64,000 bases of DNA from Lentinus brumalis (lineage: Eukaryota > Basidiomycota > Agaricomycetes > Polyporales > Polyporaceae): contig MARA01000021.1 of NCBI GenBank assembly GCA_001792895.1, positions 558,001 through 622,000 of the forward strand. The letters run 5' to 3'. Both the position numbers and the translations under genes were made by a program. The notes beneath the pieces are model-generated. The model saw only the letters and a list, made by a program, of their open reading frames with translations, was not told the origin of the DNA and did no database searches. Shown here in pieces: positions 43,586-54,745 of the stretch (the stretch's first letter is position 1; every line of letters begins with the position of its first letter).

Positions 43586-45371
43586 ATGGACCCCGCCGCT
43601 GCCATCCCCGCAATTGACCCCCTCCCGCTGTACGTACTCCTCCTCAACGTCCTTCATGGGCGTCGCGACGCAGCGGACTCGGAGCGCTGACCTACCGATG
43701 ACGGGCTGACAGGATTGCGCCTTTGGTACGTGGCCCACGCTCTCGACGCTCCCCGACCCCGACCCCGTCCCCGTCCTCGGCTAACTAGGCTGTCCCTCAC
43801 GCTCATTTCCGACGCTTGCAGTTCATCGCCAACTCCCTGAACTGGCTAGCTCTCGGCGTCTTGCTTGTACAGTTTTGTGCGCACCGATCCGCTGCTGCGG
43901 CCGCTTCGCTAGTCGCTGACCCGACCCTCGGCAGATTTTTATATCCAGCACTACCCTTCAGACCGGCTATGGATGAAATCTCTTGGTGCGTCTTCGAGCT
44001 CGTTGTGTGTCGTACGACGTCGCATGCTCAAACGGGCGGCGGTCGTTAGTCTATTTCATATTCGTCCTTGAGCTGGTCCAGACTGCAACGACGACGCACC
44101 AAGCATATTACTACGGAGTGCAGGCGTTCAACAATGTCTCACTGCTGTTGACGTTCCCCTGGTCCGCCATGACGGTGCCTGTAATGGCCGGGATCAGTAC
44201 GTCTTCTCTTCCTCGACACTCGAAGAAGACACTTATGTTTGCTATGTTCAGTCGCTTTCATCGCCCAGATGTTCTACGCATGGTATGTCCCCAGATTGAC
44301 TGGCTGTTGACGGGGATGCTAAACGGCCTGTAGGAGGATATGGGCGTTATCCCCTAACTGGGTGCTGAAAGTCGGGGCCGTCTTGGTCGTACTGGTATGT
44401 CGATGCCCGTAGCTGTTGCCATTCACCCAGACTGAGAAGTATCACTAGCTCGCACTTCTGCAATGTGGGACTGCCATTGTCGTTTCCGTCATCGTAGGCA
44501 CATCCACAATGTTTTCGACTCGCCGGGCCTGATCGATCTTGCTGTAGTTTGAGCTCAAACGTACCCCGGAGGAGCTCGGAAAGCTGCATCCGGGCTTTGA
44601 GGTGCGTCGAGGAGCTTTTCCAGTGGTCGGAACGCACTCACGTACATGCATCGACAGACCTGGATCTCTGCAAGCTTCGTGTGCGACGTCTTCGTCGCCA
44701 TCTGCATGCTCTGGATCGTGCGTTGTCTGGCTCACTTTCATAAAATCAAGATCATGCTGACAGCACGAAACAGCTGTTGCGAGTGAAAAGCAAGAGCATA
44801 TGGGAGTCGTCGAACAACGTCATCAGCAGGCTCATCGGTATCACCATCGGCACCGGCGCAGCCATCGCTATCTGCGGTGCGCTCACGCTCGGGCTCTTCG
44901 CCACGACTGTCGGCCTCAGCTTCCAGTACCTCCCTGCGTAAGTGTCTCTGCGAGCGGACTGCAGTGACGCGAGACTGACCGAGGTTGATCCTCCGCACGC
45001 TCGCAGTGCGTACATCTGGGGCAAGCTGTACTCGAACAGTGTCATGGTCAGCCTGAACTCCCGGACCCCGCAGAACAAGCCCGCACACTCCACCAGTCAA
45101 GCCGACTCGTTCCCCATGCGCATCCAGGTCTCGCGGGACGTCTTCCGGGACGGGCACACGCCGGCAGCTTTCCGAGGGGTGCGTGCTATTCCCTCATCGT
45201 TTTCCCCCGAGGATTATCCGATGGACTGACTTTGCCCTCATCTGACAGACGTCCATGTCTGTTGCAGACGTCTCCGAGATGAAGTCTGGACCACTCGTAG
45301 ACACAAGGCGACCTGGGGATTCGTTCGCTCCGACAAAGGCTACCTTCGAGGACGCCGGTAGGGCGGTATGA
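43586..45371 (+). CDS. DUF6534-type integral membrane protein, copy 3
   Basis: Third paralogue. ATG at 43586; exon 1 43586-43629, exon 2 43713-43725 (the same 13-nt exon as copies 1 and 2). Following exons give NSLNWLALGVLLVQ, FYIQHYPSDRLWMKSL, YFIFVLELVQTATTTHQAYY, TFPWSAMTVPVMAGI, FIAQMFYAW, LLQCGTAIVVSVI, FELKRTPEELGKLHPGFE, ISASFVCDVFVAICMLWI and ITIGTGAAIAICGALTLGLF, then AYIWGKLYSNSVMVSLNSR unsplit (copy 1 has an intron inside it). A Ser/Asp-rich cytoplasmic tail (SMSVADVSEMKSGPLVD) ends at TGA 45369-45371. All splice sites close in phase, so it is probably functional. Function unknown. Confidence 0.86.
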
Positions 45372-46503
45372 GACCTGAGGCAGCTCTCCGCGGAGTCGCG
45401 GTGTGCGTGTGTATAATGGAGGATATCGTTATTGGTGCCGTTGTTGTGTGTGACATACTATACAAGCCGCTGAGGCTCGATATCTATGATGTAGCTGTCT
45501 TCAGGGATACCACTATTTGTACCAGTTGCTATTTGAGCATGCAGCGTCCTGTCTTTTGTGGCTTCTAGTCAACGTGTCATGCGTGGCGCGAGAAAGATGG
45601 TTTGGCACTGTACAGTGCGGCGACGGTGGGTAGGCTTGGGTAGGATGTCGTGGCATTGTCATGCCCTGAGAGCGTGGTCCTCTTGATCGATTCCACGCTT
45701 CCCGAACTCTCCACGGTCCACTGCACGCCACGTACCTACTAGTAACTCAGTGACCGGGCCCGACACGCCGCCAAATTGCGGCCACAGAGCCGTTATGGCC
45801 AAGGACCGCGATGCATACGCGAGTAGTCTGTAGCAATGAGTTCAAAGAGCCCACCGTCGATCCTCGGAACATTTTGTAAGAATATCTTTGCGCAAACTGG
45901 CCTCTGACGCCGTAGTCAGGCCCAGGCTCGGTAGCATTAGCCTTCCGAGATAAAAATGGGATGATGAGTAGTCGAGTACCTGTGCCTAGTCCTGTCGACG
46001 CGTGCGGGAGCTGCCAGCAGCGTTCTCTCGCGCGGGCGGGACAAGTACACGCATGATCTCCGCCGGCGGCGAGACTGTCGGTGACCGAGCATCATTGTCA
46101 TACGCTCGAAGCGGTCACTAGATGGAGATATTGAAGAAAGGTAGCCGAGTGGTGAGTATGTTGAGGTAGGTCGACCGCCGAGGTGGGAGTCAACGCCACG
46201 GTCTGTCTGTTAAGCGCCATCGGGACTGGGCGCCTGGAGCTGGAGCTCTGCGGCGCCCACCATCACGTATGTTCGACTAAGTACTCGTACTCTCGCTCTT
46301 CCTTCTTTCGACCACCACGGTATGTTCGACGATTGTGCGCTTCTTTTGGGAACATCAACGCAGGCTGTTCAAGAACATCACGTTCCTACCAAGCTAAGTG
46401 AATCACAATGCATCGTTAACGCAGCCTGGCATCCAGTACTTATTACAGATATCATACAGCGCGCACGTTCTGCTTCGGTCCAGCCGCTCTGCATACATGA
46501 AAT
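45372..46503. other. No gene recognised
   Basis: Only short frames. Contains the 3' flank of DUF6534 copy 3 and, near 46.2-46.5 kb, short plus-strand frames without support. Confidence 0.45.
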
Positions 46504-47627
46504 TTAGCAAATTACACAGCGACATGTAGAGTCATCTGGTGAACCTGAAGGGGGGCGGCGATCAGGGACTAACTTCGGTGGCTTTTCAGTATCTGAGGAA
46601 TACGCGGAAGCTCTCTCGGAAGCAGGACCAGGTATCCCGGGCCGACGCTGTGACCCTGCAACGCATGATCCATCGAGGAAGGTACGAGTCGTCTCCGTTG
46701 AGAGCGAAATGAGATGTGGAGACACATGGCTGTCGGGGGAGTAGACTGGAGGCTACGAGAGCGTGGAGAGGGAGGGGGCCTTCGGTCGTGTCGCTTCTGA
46801 GGTACTGTGAGAAGCGCGGGAGATCGTTTTTTCTCTCGACTGTCGCTGTTGGTCTCTACGAAGGCCTTTTGAGATGCCATGCGCTTGGGAGGTTGCACTT
46901 CAACTTCCACGCATGAGGCTGAGCGCACCTCATGAGCAACATTTTGGGTCTGAGGAAATTTGCCATCGGGGCGGACGTTCCAGGGCACCCATCTGCTCAT
47001 GTCGACGACATAGTCCACCTCTTCCTGCTGGCCATCGATCTGCGAGTCCTCCTCCTCCGAGCCAAACAGAGAGCTCGCCATTCTTGCTTTCTCCTGCACT
47101 TCCTGAACATCCCGGGTAGCAGCAGACTGGGAGTCGAGATCTTCCCATTGACGGGAATTATCTCGCAGTCCGCCGTCTGCGGGAATTCGATTGAGCGACT
47201 GTGCAGGAGCGTGTACACGATTTGACACAGTCGGTGAACTCGAATGGGGGAGGGGATGGGTAGGCGGTGGCTGGTCTGCCCGGCGACAGGGAGATGCACC
47301 GTCGCGGGGCACGTTCGACTGCTGAGGGAAGTCGTGCGGGTGACTCGGGAACGAGCCAGGAGAGCCGCGACGAGGCTCTGGGGAGCGATGCATCTGCGCC
47401 TCGCGTATGATCGGTGACTGCACCGAACTGGGATATTGGGGAGGCGTCGTGGGCAGGCCAGGGGGCAGGCGACTATACGTCATGGGAGATGGATGTACGT
47501 TCATGGTGTGTTGCTCCCCGTGGGATGGTGGAGAGCGCGTGTCAAGGGAGGGTTTCGACCTATCGGCTGCATGATCCTGGTGAGGATTGCGCACACGAGC
47601 TCTTCGTTCAAGACTCTGAGGAGGCAT
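46504..47627 (-). CDS. Pro/Ser-rich hypothetical protein with possible CaaX end
   Basis: ATG at 47627 opens 352 residues to 46569, rich in Pro, Ser, Arg and Gln (for example RLPPGLPTTPPQYPSSVQSP), with an acidic mid-section GSEEEDSQIDGQQEEVDYV and MSRWVPWNVRPDGKFP, the only globular-looking part. Near 46725 the neighbouring frame, lacking its own ATG, becomes the better one: TFLDGSCVAGSQRRPGIPGP onward to a stop at 46504, ending Cys-Val-Ile-Cys. That end has the form of a CaaX prenylation box. A splice near 46730 could switch frames, but its donor is weak. Family unknown. Confidence 0.42.
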
Positions 47628-48373
47628 GAGGGATGAAGGATACGGAATAATGGTGTAGGAGGTACGTAAACCAGGAGCTTCTCTCGCCCTTATACTCTGA
47701 CTCTGTCGTGTGGACTGCAGAGCCGTCGCGACGACTCGTTCGCGTTTCCATTCCCCGTCTATTATCTCACAATCTGGCTACCACTTGTACTCATTCGTCG
47801 GTGAGTGTCGTCAACGTGCCTATTCTTTGTGCAGGCCGGTTGACTCGGAGCTTGACCTACGCTCAACTACCGCAGACAATCGGTTAGGTGTCTCTGCTAT
47901 CATGTTCAGTACGACGCGACTACACGCCAGCTTCCACTTTTGTATGTCGACCACCATCCCGAGCAACGCGGAGGTGGCCCACATAGTAATAGCTTACCCA
48001 ACGACAACCGTGCTCAGCTGAACTGGTCGCCACAACGCGACCTCGTCGAGACTCGAGGGCTAGACTGTGGCGACCTGTTGATGCCAATACGTCTTACCTT
48101 CCGCTCTGATATCCGTCTCAATTGATTGGTACCACTGGCAGACGTCACGAGCGTCGTATTTCCTCACCGTACTATCACACCGATATTGGCCTGCAGGTCT
48201 CGCATCATGATGTAGAGGTAAGTCTTTTCGCGGGCGGTATCAGAAGTGCCGAACATTGACTATGAGAATGTATGTATAAGTTACATCTACTACGTACTCT
48301 CCGACATGGTCCGTATTGCCGGTACGTACACCTGCGAGCACAAAGATCCAGACTACATCTCAATCGCCGCGCC
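47628..48373. other. No gene recognised
   Basis: Short plus-strand frames only (47710-48021, 48246-48428); nothing recognisable. Confidence 0.4.
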
Positions 48374-49216
48374 TCAGCAGAAGCATAATAATGAGCTGAA
48401 GCAAGAACGACCTCGCTGGGAGGAATGAGTCCGTATTCTACCCTCCTTCGACGCGTCCTCTAGCCTTCCCGCACACGATAAACCCCCACCAGGGAGTCCC
48501 CGTGCTGTGGCGCGAGTGCTGGGCTCCTCTCGACGTTCGTCTTCCTCGCCTTGCCCCCAGTAGAGTACTGGATAGTCCGTTTCTTCCGTCCACCCACCCT
48601 CCGCACCCCATCTCTGCCTCCATCCGTCGCCCAGAAGAGTGCAGCTAGACGAGATGATGTCGGACTCGCCCTCGTCCGAATCGGAGGACCCGTGATCGGC
48701 AACCAAGGAGCCTTCGTCGACGCTGTCTTCGATGTTCTCGAGAGGGGACTGCCGGAAGACGCAGCCTTCGGGGCTGTCCTTGCTGAACATCGTCGAGAAC
48801 AGGAAGGAGGGGGTGAAGGGACGCATGAAGTCGGATCCGGAGAGGTGCAGCTGCAAGTGTCCGCCACCGGGCCCGCCACACTCGTCCTCGAGGGCCCATG
48901 CCAGCTCGGGCTCTTCAACAGAGGGTGGCGCGCTGTCTCGTAGGAGCGACTCGAGGGAATCGTGGGGTGTGCATGGGCTGTCGGGCTCGGGAAAGAGATC
49001 GTGGAAGTTTCGTAGGCCGAGTGATTTGGGTAGTGGCGGGAGTGGGCACTCGCGGCCCGAGAGCGACGGCACCACAAAACGACTTGGACGTGCTTGACAC
49101 TCCCAGCTATCGGGGCGTGCCAACGAAGGGTCTGGGCGGGTGTGCGAGGATAACGAGATGGGCGGTTTCGGGGTGTGAAGGACGGCGGGAGGAGGAAGAG
49201 AAACTATGCGGACCAT
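48374..49216 (-). CDS. Acidic Ser/Pro-rich hypothetical protein
   Basis: Single open frame of 280 residues with ATG at 49216. Pro-rich N-terminus (PPISLSSHTRPDPSLARP), then a Leu/Pro segment (RECPLPPLPKSLGLRNFHDL), a long acidic mid-part (DSSDSDEGESDIISSSC) and a basic, Cys-ending tail (SCFSSLLCFC). Balanced use of codons and lack of stops over 840 bp suggest a real gene, but no family or domain is recognised. It may be a disordered regulatory protein; this is a guess from composition. Confidence 0.5.
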   Translation of the reverse strand: MVRIVSLPPPAVLHTPKPPISLSSHTRPDPSLARPDSWECQARPSRFVVPSLSGRECPLPPLPKSLGLRNFHDLFPEPDSPCTPHDSLESLLRDSAPPSVEEPELAWALEDECGGPGGGHLQLHLSGSDFMRPFTPSFLFSTMFSKDSPEGCVFRQSPLENIEDSVDEGSLVADHGSSDSDEGESDIISSSCTLLGDGWRQRWGAEGGWTEETDYPVLYWGQGEEDERREEPSTRATARGLPGGGLSCAGRLEDASKEGRIRTHSSQRGRSCFSSLLCFC

Positions 49217-50143
49217 GGTAATGGCGGACGGCTCTTCTGAGAAGGTGTTGTTGGAGATAACAATGGGCTACGTTGCCTGCAGACGCTTTTATGTGCGGGA
49301 CGGCCGTGGAGGAGGCATCGAGAATTGAGGTACGGGATGAGCATATCGTCGCAACTTGCACGGACTGGAGGGAGTCTTCGACATCATGGGTGTATGTTGA
49401 CATCCTCTGGCCGTCTGAGCCGGGGCTCTGCAACGCGCGAAACAATAAGCAGTGAAGATCGTAATGGAGAGCATGAACGCGGCAGTACTGATGGCCGGTG
49501 CCTTGCTTGATGGCTCGCTTTGCAGCACCGAATCCTCGCTTGAAGCACTTGTTACTTCTCAGGTGTCAGCGCACGGCTCGTGTATAGTATGCGACTATGC
49601 AGAGCCTGCGTTAACTCGGGAGGTCATGCACATGGAAGGCCGGTAGAGTCGATATCTCGATCGCGGAGAGTGCCGATGGAGCTCGTGGCACAAGCGTCTC
49701 GCGGGCGCGACAGCGGCTCCTGGACCGCTCCTTGCTACCATCTCCTACTAAGTACACTGAGCTGCGACTAGCACCACGAAGACTACTCTACTCTGTGCAT
49801 TGCTTATGCCACCTCCGCACTTTGCTGAACTCAGAATTCGATCTTTTGGTCTGAAACTTCATTGGAATCCGCCGAATGTCTTCACTCTGTGCACGCCGGA
49901 CAACGATAACGATTTGATCAAATATAGTGAGCACAGAAAAATGACATGGATGGCGGACGGGCGGGATATAGTGTGTCGGGGCAGGTAAGTATCTGACACT
50001 TTGCGGCCCAAGTTACATACGACTTGCTTTCCCCATCCGCTGTACCACCAGGGTGTCCATGCGAGTCCGCCGCAACCTATAGCTAAGACGAACATGCTAG
50101 GGTGGTAGCGCAGGCCAGCCGCGAGCTCAGCCCAGACTGCACG
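49217..50143. other. No gene recognised
   Basis: Upstream region of the acidic protein gene; only short frames below 80 codons on both strands. Confidence 0.45.
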
Positions 50144-50683
50144 CTATATCTGCGAATGCTCGTGAGTCGCCCGCTCTCCAGCACGCAGTGGGAACTTGAA
50201 GACATACGGACTACATGTTGGGCACCCCTTTGGTACTCCCCCGACGGGCGCAGTCCTGATCAGAGGTCGCCTCTCCGCCACCGATCGTATCGAGACCCTC
50301 GGCGGTAGGTGCTCCTCCAAGGCGGACAAGAAGGAACTTGTCCTCTCCAGGTCGACGTGTCCGGAGTGTATGGCGATCACGCCCGCTGGGGCGGTATGCG
50401 TCGCGACTTCATCCCTGGCCGATCCGAGAGATGTCAGAAATGAGCGCAACTGCTCGAAGTCGGACACTCGGGAGCGTATGGCCACTGCGGCAGCCCAAGC
50501 GTTCCGTGTCGCCGTCGCGTTATTGACGCAGTCGTCACATCGGAAGCGCAGGTCCACACTGTGCTTGCAACACGGCACGTCACAGGTGTCATCGTAGTTT
50601 TTGGGAGAGGGGTCGCGCACAGCGCGGAGGGGGAAGCGTGCATGGCGCGCGGAGACTCTGTCGGCGGGTGTGGCGGGTGGCAT
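50144..50683 (-). CDS. Hypothetical protein with Cys cluster
   Basis: ATG at 50683, stop at 50144, 179 residues. Basic N-terminus, then a cysteine cluster CDVPCCKHSVDLRFRCDDC, followed by a helical, Ala-rich stretch (NAWAAAVAIRSRVSDFEQLR) and a Glu-containing helix (SSFLSALEEHLPP). The cysteine spacing resembles small Cys-rich basidiomycete proteins, but there is no signal peptide in this frame, so an N-terminal exon may be missing. Family not recognised. Confidence 0.4.
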   Translation of the reverse strand: MPPATPADRVSARHARFPLRAVRDPSPKNYDDTCDVPCCKHSVDLRFRCDDCVNNATATRNAWAAAVAIRSRVSDFEQLRSFLTSLGSARDEVATHTAPAGVIAIHSGHVDLERTSSFLSALEEHLPPRVSIRSVAERRPLIRTAPVGGVPKGCPTCSPYVFKFPLRAGERATHEHSQI

Positions 50684-51961
50684 GGGGTACACCGTCGGCA
50701 GTGTTTGATCTGTATTGCTGGTATGACTTCCCCCTGGACCTCGCTCTTACATGCTCATGTCTTTTGTCTAGCTCAATGCGCTGCAACGCGGGTCTGCCTC
50801 AGCGAGGTATTGTATCGACCGAAAGCGTTGACTACGCTTGCATACCTCGGACATGGTCTCTCTGTCTGGCGGAGAATGCAGCGTCTCATTGTGAGTGCTG
50901 TATCCATCCCCCTTCTCGCGCCCCCGCTGATTCAGAATCGCCCGACGGTGCCGGAGAGCTGCTATTATCCGTATGTACGAGCGTCGTCATGGGGCAGTGG
51001 TGCACACACGAGCAGCCCGTCTCGAGGATCCGTATACGTAGTAAGCCCCGACAATCATCTCTTGTGCTGGCGAACCACTAACGCCTTGCAGCTATGTATC
51101 GCGCCTTGCTGGAGTTTGCCACTATTGTGCGCTGATGATTCGCCACAGAGTGCTGTACTCCAGCCACTATACGTCTTGCGCGCAAGCCGGCCGAGTCCTC
51201 AGATCTCTGCGTGAACGATCCATCTTGGACCCCATCTCGTGGGTCATCTATCGCAGATCGAAACGTTCAACCATCAACACTCCGCTCAACCCCCCTCCAT
51301 CTTGTCATGAATGAGCTGAGCAAACGTATGAGATTGTCACGGTATCGCGGGCACGCACAGGGCTCAAAGTGTTACTTGGTACGTCCTTTGAACGACCTAT
51401 GTCACGAGTTCAAATCGGTATTAATAAGTACATCTAGGACTACGGCCATCTAACCGACCACCTCTTGTCCACTGCAGATACTCGTACAAGGGGTCACCAA
51501 CTCTCGGAGTAGTTGGAACGAACGCGTCCTCTTCGCGCGCCTGCGCTTCATCCCGTCGCCCTGCGACTTCAATTCCAGCGTATCCACCACCTTCAACCTC
51601 CTCGGCTTCGACCTCGTCGACTTCAGCCTCCGTGTCCGTCGCGTCTCGGGCATCCTCTCATCTTGCGACCCCGGCTCTCCCTCTCCCAGATCAGAAAAGT
51701 CGAACGCTCGAGTCTCGATTAGACGCGTCTCGCTGCCTGTCAAGGACTTTGGGTGTGTCGAGCGTCCACGAGCAGGTGGGACCTCCGTCTGCCTCCCCCG
51801 TCCCCGCCTCCATCGACCGACGGCGACCGAGCCTCGGAGCGCGGCGCACGCTCGCGGAGGACGAGGCTGCCGATCAGTTCCCTCTGTAACATGCACGTCG
51901 GCTCCGCTTGGCTGCACCACTGTCATTTTGGTGCAAGAAGGGTCTATGAGGAGCACGGCGC
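50684..51961. other. Region open on both strands
   Basis: The plus strand from a CTGCAG acceptor at 51478 reads with balanced composition (WNERVLFARLRFIPSPCDFN, STTFNLLGFDLVDFSLRVRR) to about 51890. The minus strand is open over 51986-51450 with a very basic product and could be the last exon of the gene to its right. One of the two is a shadow; I cannot tell which. 50.7-51.4 kb holds only short frames. Confidence 0.35.
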
Positions 51962-53289
51962 TTACAGGGGAGGCCGTATGCGCCACCGGTACCGCGACCT
52001 CCCGCGCCCATGCCTCAACGATGGAGTCCCCTCCCCCTGCGGCGCAGGTGCAGTTGCGGAGTGTTGTGGGAGGCTGGTGGTTGTGAGCGTAGGCGAGGAC
52101 TGGGAGGACGCAAGGGGATCTGGAAGGGGTCGTGGCGGCCGAGGGAGCTGTCGCGCGTGAATGCGGATGTAGCGTGAGTCTCGCTTGCTCGTGCTTGCTG
52201 GTGTCGATCCGGAGACGGGGCTGAACGCTGGGAGGGGAGGGCCATGAGCTGGCTCCTGGGAATGGCGCGACGGCCTTCCTGCGTCTATCGGAGATGGCGG
52301 CAGGGGTACGTCTGCGGGAGACGAGTGGTCGATGTGCGTATACGTATGCGTATTATCTCCGAGCAAGACGCTGCTGAGCATGCGCATGGGCGAGTCGGGA
52401 ATGGGCTCCTGGCACGCGTTCCTTCCCGCGTCCACCGGGGATGCAGGAAGGGGTACGTCTGCCGCTTCAAGAGCTGCAGTGGAGAGTCCTGGTACGGGAG
52501 CGATCCTGGTCTTGCTGGAGTCTGCAGCGGTGGAGGACGGGCTTTCCAGTGGCGAGGAGAGTGCGTCCTCGAAGACGTCTTCGTCCGCCAAGTCGGAGGC
52601 TGGAGATGCCTCGCATTTCAGAGCTGGGAGCTCGGATCCGGAGGCATCTGATGCCGGAGATGTGGGAGGTGTGGATGATTCACGAGAGGGACTCAAGGAG
52701 CGCGTCGTCTGATCTGATCGTGAGTTCAAGCTGGCAGCAGAGTCGGACACGCGGCTGATGTCCGAGCCCTGTCGCTTGACTGGAGCAAACGTCGTTGGGC
52801 GAGGGAGCTCGAACGCATTGCGTCCGCGCGCGCGAGCAGGCCGAGGCGGGGCTGGGCGGGCGTTGGCGGTGTACATGTACGTCGGCATGTGGGGGATATG
52901 GAGATTCGGGGCGGACTGCAGCCTCGAGGCTCCTGTTATATGAGACGGCGAGGGGGATGGAATGAATAGTGGTCCGGGCGTTGGGTAAGCACTTATTGTA
53001 TCCCCGTCCCCATAGGTGACGCACAGCATTCTTCGTGCATACTATGCGGATTCCAGGGGTTGCTGTTATGATGTAGGATGTGACTGGATGTGTCCATTCT
53101 CCGACGCGTCCGGCGCTCGTATCTCGCAGCTCGAACACAATACAAGGTCGTTGTTGGCGACGGCTGTGGCGAGTCGACGAGCGACTTTCTAGCCTTGAGT
53201 CCTGAGTCCGAGTTCGTGGCAGGAGTTCGTGCGGGGACCGTGGTCGTGGTGTCGTCGGAGGAGAGTGTAGCGAGAGCTTGTATTTGCAT
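51962..53289 (-). CDS. Ser/Pro/Thr-rich hypothetical protein
   Basis: Two exons: 53289-53043 and, after a 110-nt GTATGC...AACAG intron, 52932-51962, joining in phase. The product is about 400 residues, rich in Ser, Pro, Thr and Ala (TTRSLSPSRESSTPPTSP) with a repeated motif: VPLPASPVDAGR and VPLPPSPIDAGR about 50 residues apart, and an Arg-rich end. The stop at 51962 lies in a GTAAGC donor-like site, so another exon may follow. Composition suggests a long disordered protein. No family recognised. Confidence 0.5.
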
Positions 53290-54058
53290 ACTTCTTCCAT
53301 TTATACCAACCGGAGCTCCAGATGCGCTCCCCTAGTCTGTACATGGGACAATATCCGTGATACCGTTATGAGCGTCCAGCAGCCTGAACTTCGCGAGGAC
53401 ACGAAGTCGGGGAGTCGGGCGTCCGGTAGATTCGTTATCTCGATCGCTCGAAGCAGCAGGCGCCAATGACGGTGCGCCACCCTTGGGCGACCGACCGGTC
53501 TTTGTTCGCTGCGTGCTTCCTTGGTCTTGCTTTTCATCCTCGAGCTGCGGAGTTTGCATCTGTATGCATGCTCACGACCTACCACCTGGCTCGGAGCTGT
53601 GTAGCGTCCAAAACAGCGACCAAGATGCGCAAGACTTCCTCAATTTGCCCTCGGTCGATATCGAATCGACCGCGACGCAACAGTTGTCACCTGCGCGTTC
53701 TTGATACCTCGGAAGACATACGTGGCCTTTTTGAGAGTATGGTGGACGTCCGCACTGGGTGAGCGCAATTGGATGAGCGCAGATGGCGGAGTAAGCGCAA
53801 AGCGAGTGGATACCCATGTCGGTGAGTACTACACAGTCCACTCGAAACCCTCCCAACCCTCATCGACGCATCCGTCAAAGGCATACGCGTCCTCGATACC
53901 CAACCCCTCTGACCATCTCTGTGGTCAAACCCTGTCGCTTCTGCACGCGCATCCCCGCGCATGTGTGTCTTCGCACCTCGGGGTCCAGATGAAGACTACG
54001 ACGCGCCGAAGACGGTCCACAGCAACCGCCAGCCGTTCTGTGTACTGAGAGCATGCAT
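53290..54058. other. No gene recognised
   Basis: Overlapping short frames on both strands. By position it contains the promoter of the Ser/Pro-rich gene. No motif recognised. Confidence 0.4.
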
Positions 54059-54745
54059 CTATTGACCGGACGCGTGAGCAGCCATCGCATGCGACACGCA
54101 GCCGATGCACTCACTCCGCATCCCTGCCCATAGCCGCGACAGGTACCCTCGTCGAACGCGCCGCTCCTCTTGAGGTCGACTTTCTGAACCAGGAGCTATA
54201 TCATCGTTGGAAGGGCGCAGAAGCCCCGTCATGGGGTCGTCCGTCTGTTCTGTCTCATACCCCGCCACCTCCCTCACTATTTCCGACGTCGCCACGAATC
54301 TGCAGTCGGTGTCCATCGTCTCGACCCGAACTGTCTGCGGGAGGTCCTCTTCCACCCCCGTCACCGCCTGTCCTCGTTGCGGGCCTTCTACCATCAGCCC
54401 CTCGCCGAACTGTGACACCAGTTCGCTATGGTCGAGTTCTTCCCACCTCCTTTTTCCGTCCGAGACCAATTTTGGTTTCATGGCGCTGCACCAGATGGGA
54501 TTGAGGGGCTCCTCAAGCCACTCATCCTCCTCATCGTCGTCCTCGGAAGAATCGCGAGGAGATCCAAGGGGAAGGAAGAGCAAAGAGAAGCGCTCCTGGA
54601 GTTGACAGTGGAAGACATCGGCATCGGAAACGGTGGACGCCACATCGGCCGGCGAGGCATCTTCGTGTGGCGCGATTTTGGACGACACGTCGTCAGTAGC
54701 AGGAGCGGGCGCGGTGAGAAGGGAGGATGGGTTGCGGTGGGCCAT
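54059..54745 (-). CDS. Acidic hypothetical protein
   Basis: ATG at 54745 (the frame is open upstream to 54880, but this Met precedes a normal-looking start MAHRNPSSLL). 228 residues, stop at 54059. Contains HCQLQERFSLLFLPLG, an acidic block EDDDEEDEWLEEPLNPIWC, DGKRRWEELDHSELVSQFGE, a VETMDTDCRFVATSEIVREV segment and a basic C-terminus. The mixture of Trp-containing and charged segments over one long frame supports a real gene. Family unknown. Head-to-tail on the same strand as the two previous low-complexity genes. Confidence 0.5.
   Translation of the reverse strand: MAHRNPSSLLTAPAPATDDVSSKIAPHEDASPADVASTVSDADVFHCQLQERFSLLFLPLGSPRDSSEDDDEEDEWLEEPLNPIWCSAMKPKLVSDGKRRWEELDHSELVSQFGEGLMVEGPQRGQAVTGVEEDLPQTVRVETMDTDCRFVATSEIVREVAGYETEQTDDPMTGLLRPSNDDIAPGSESRPQEERRVRRGYLSRLWAGMRSECIGCVSHAMAAHASGQ

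Noticed and set aside
46504..46725. Possible mating pheromone precursor (CaaX end)
   Set aside because: No ATG, no typical N-terminus, and no pheromone receptor gene in the window.
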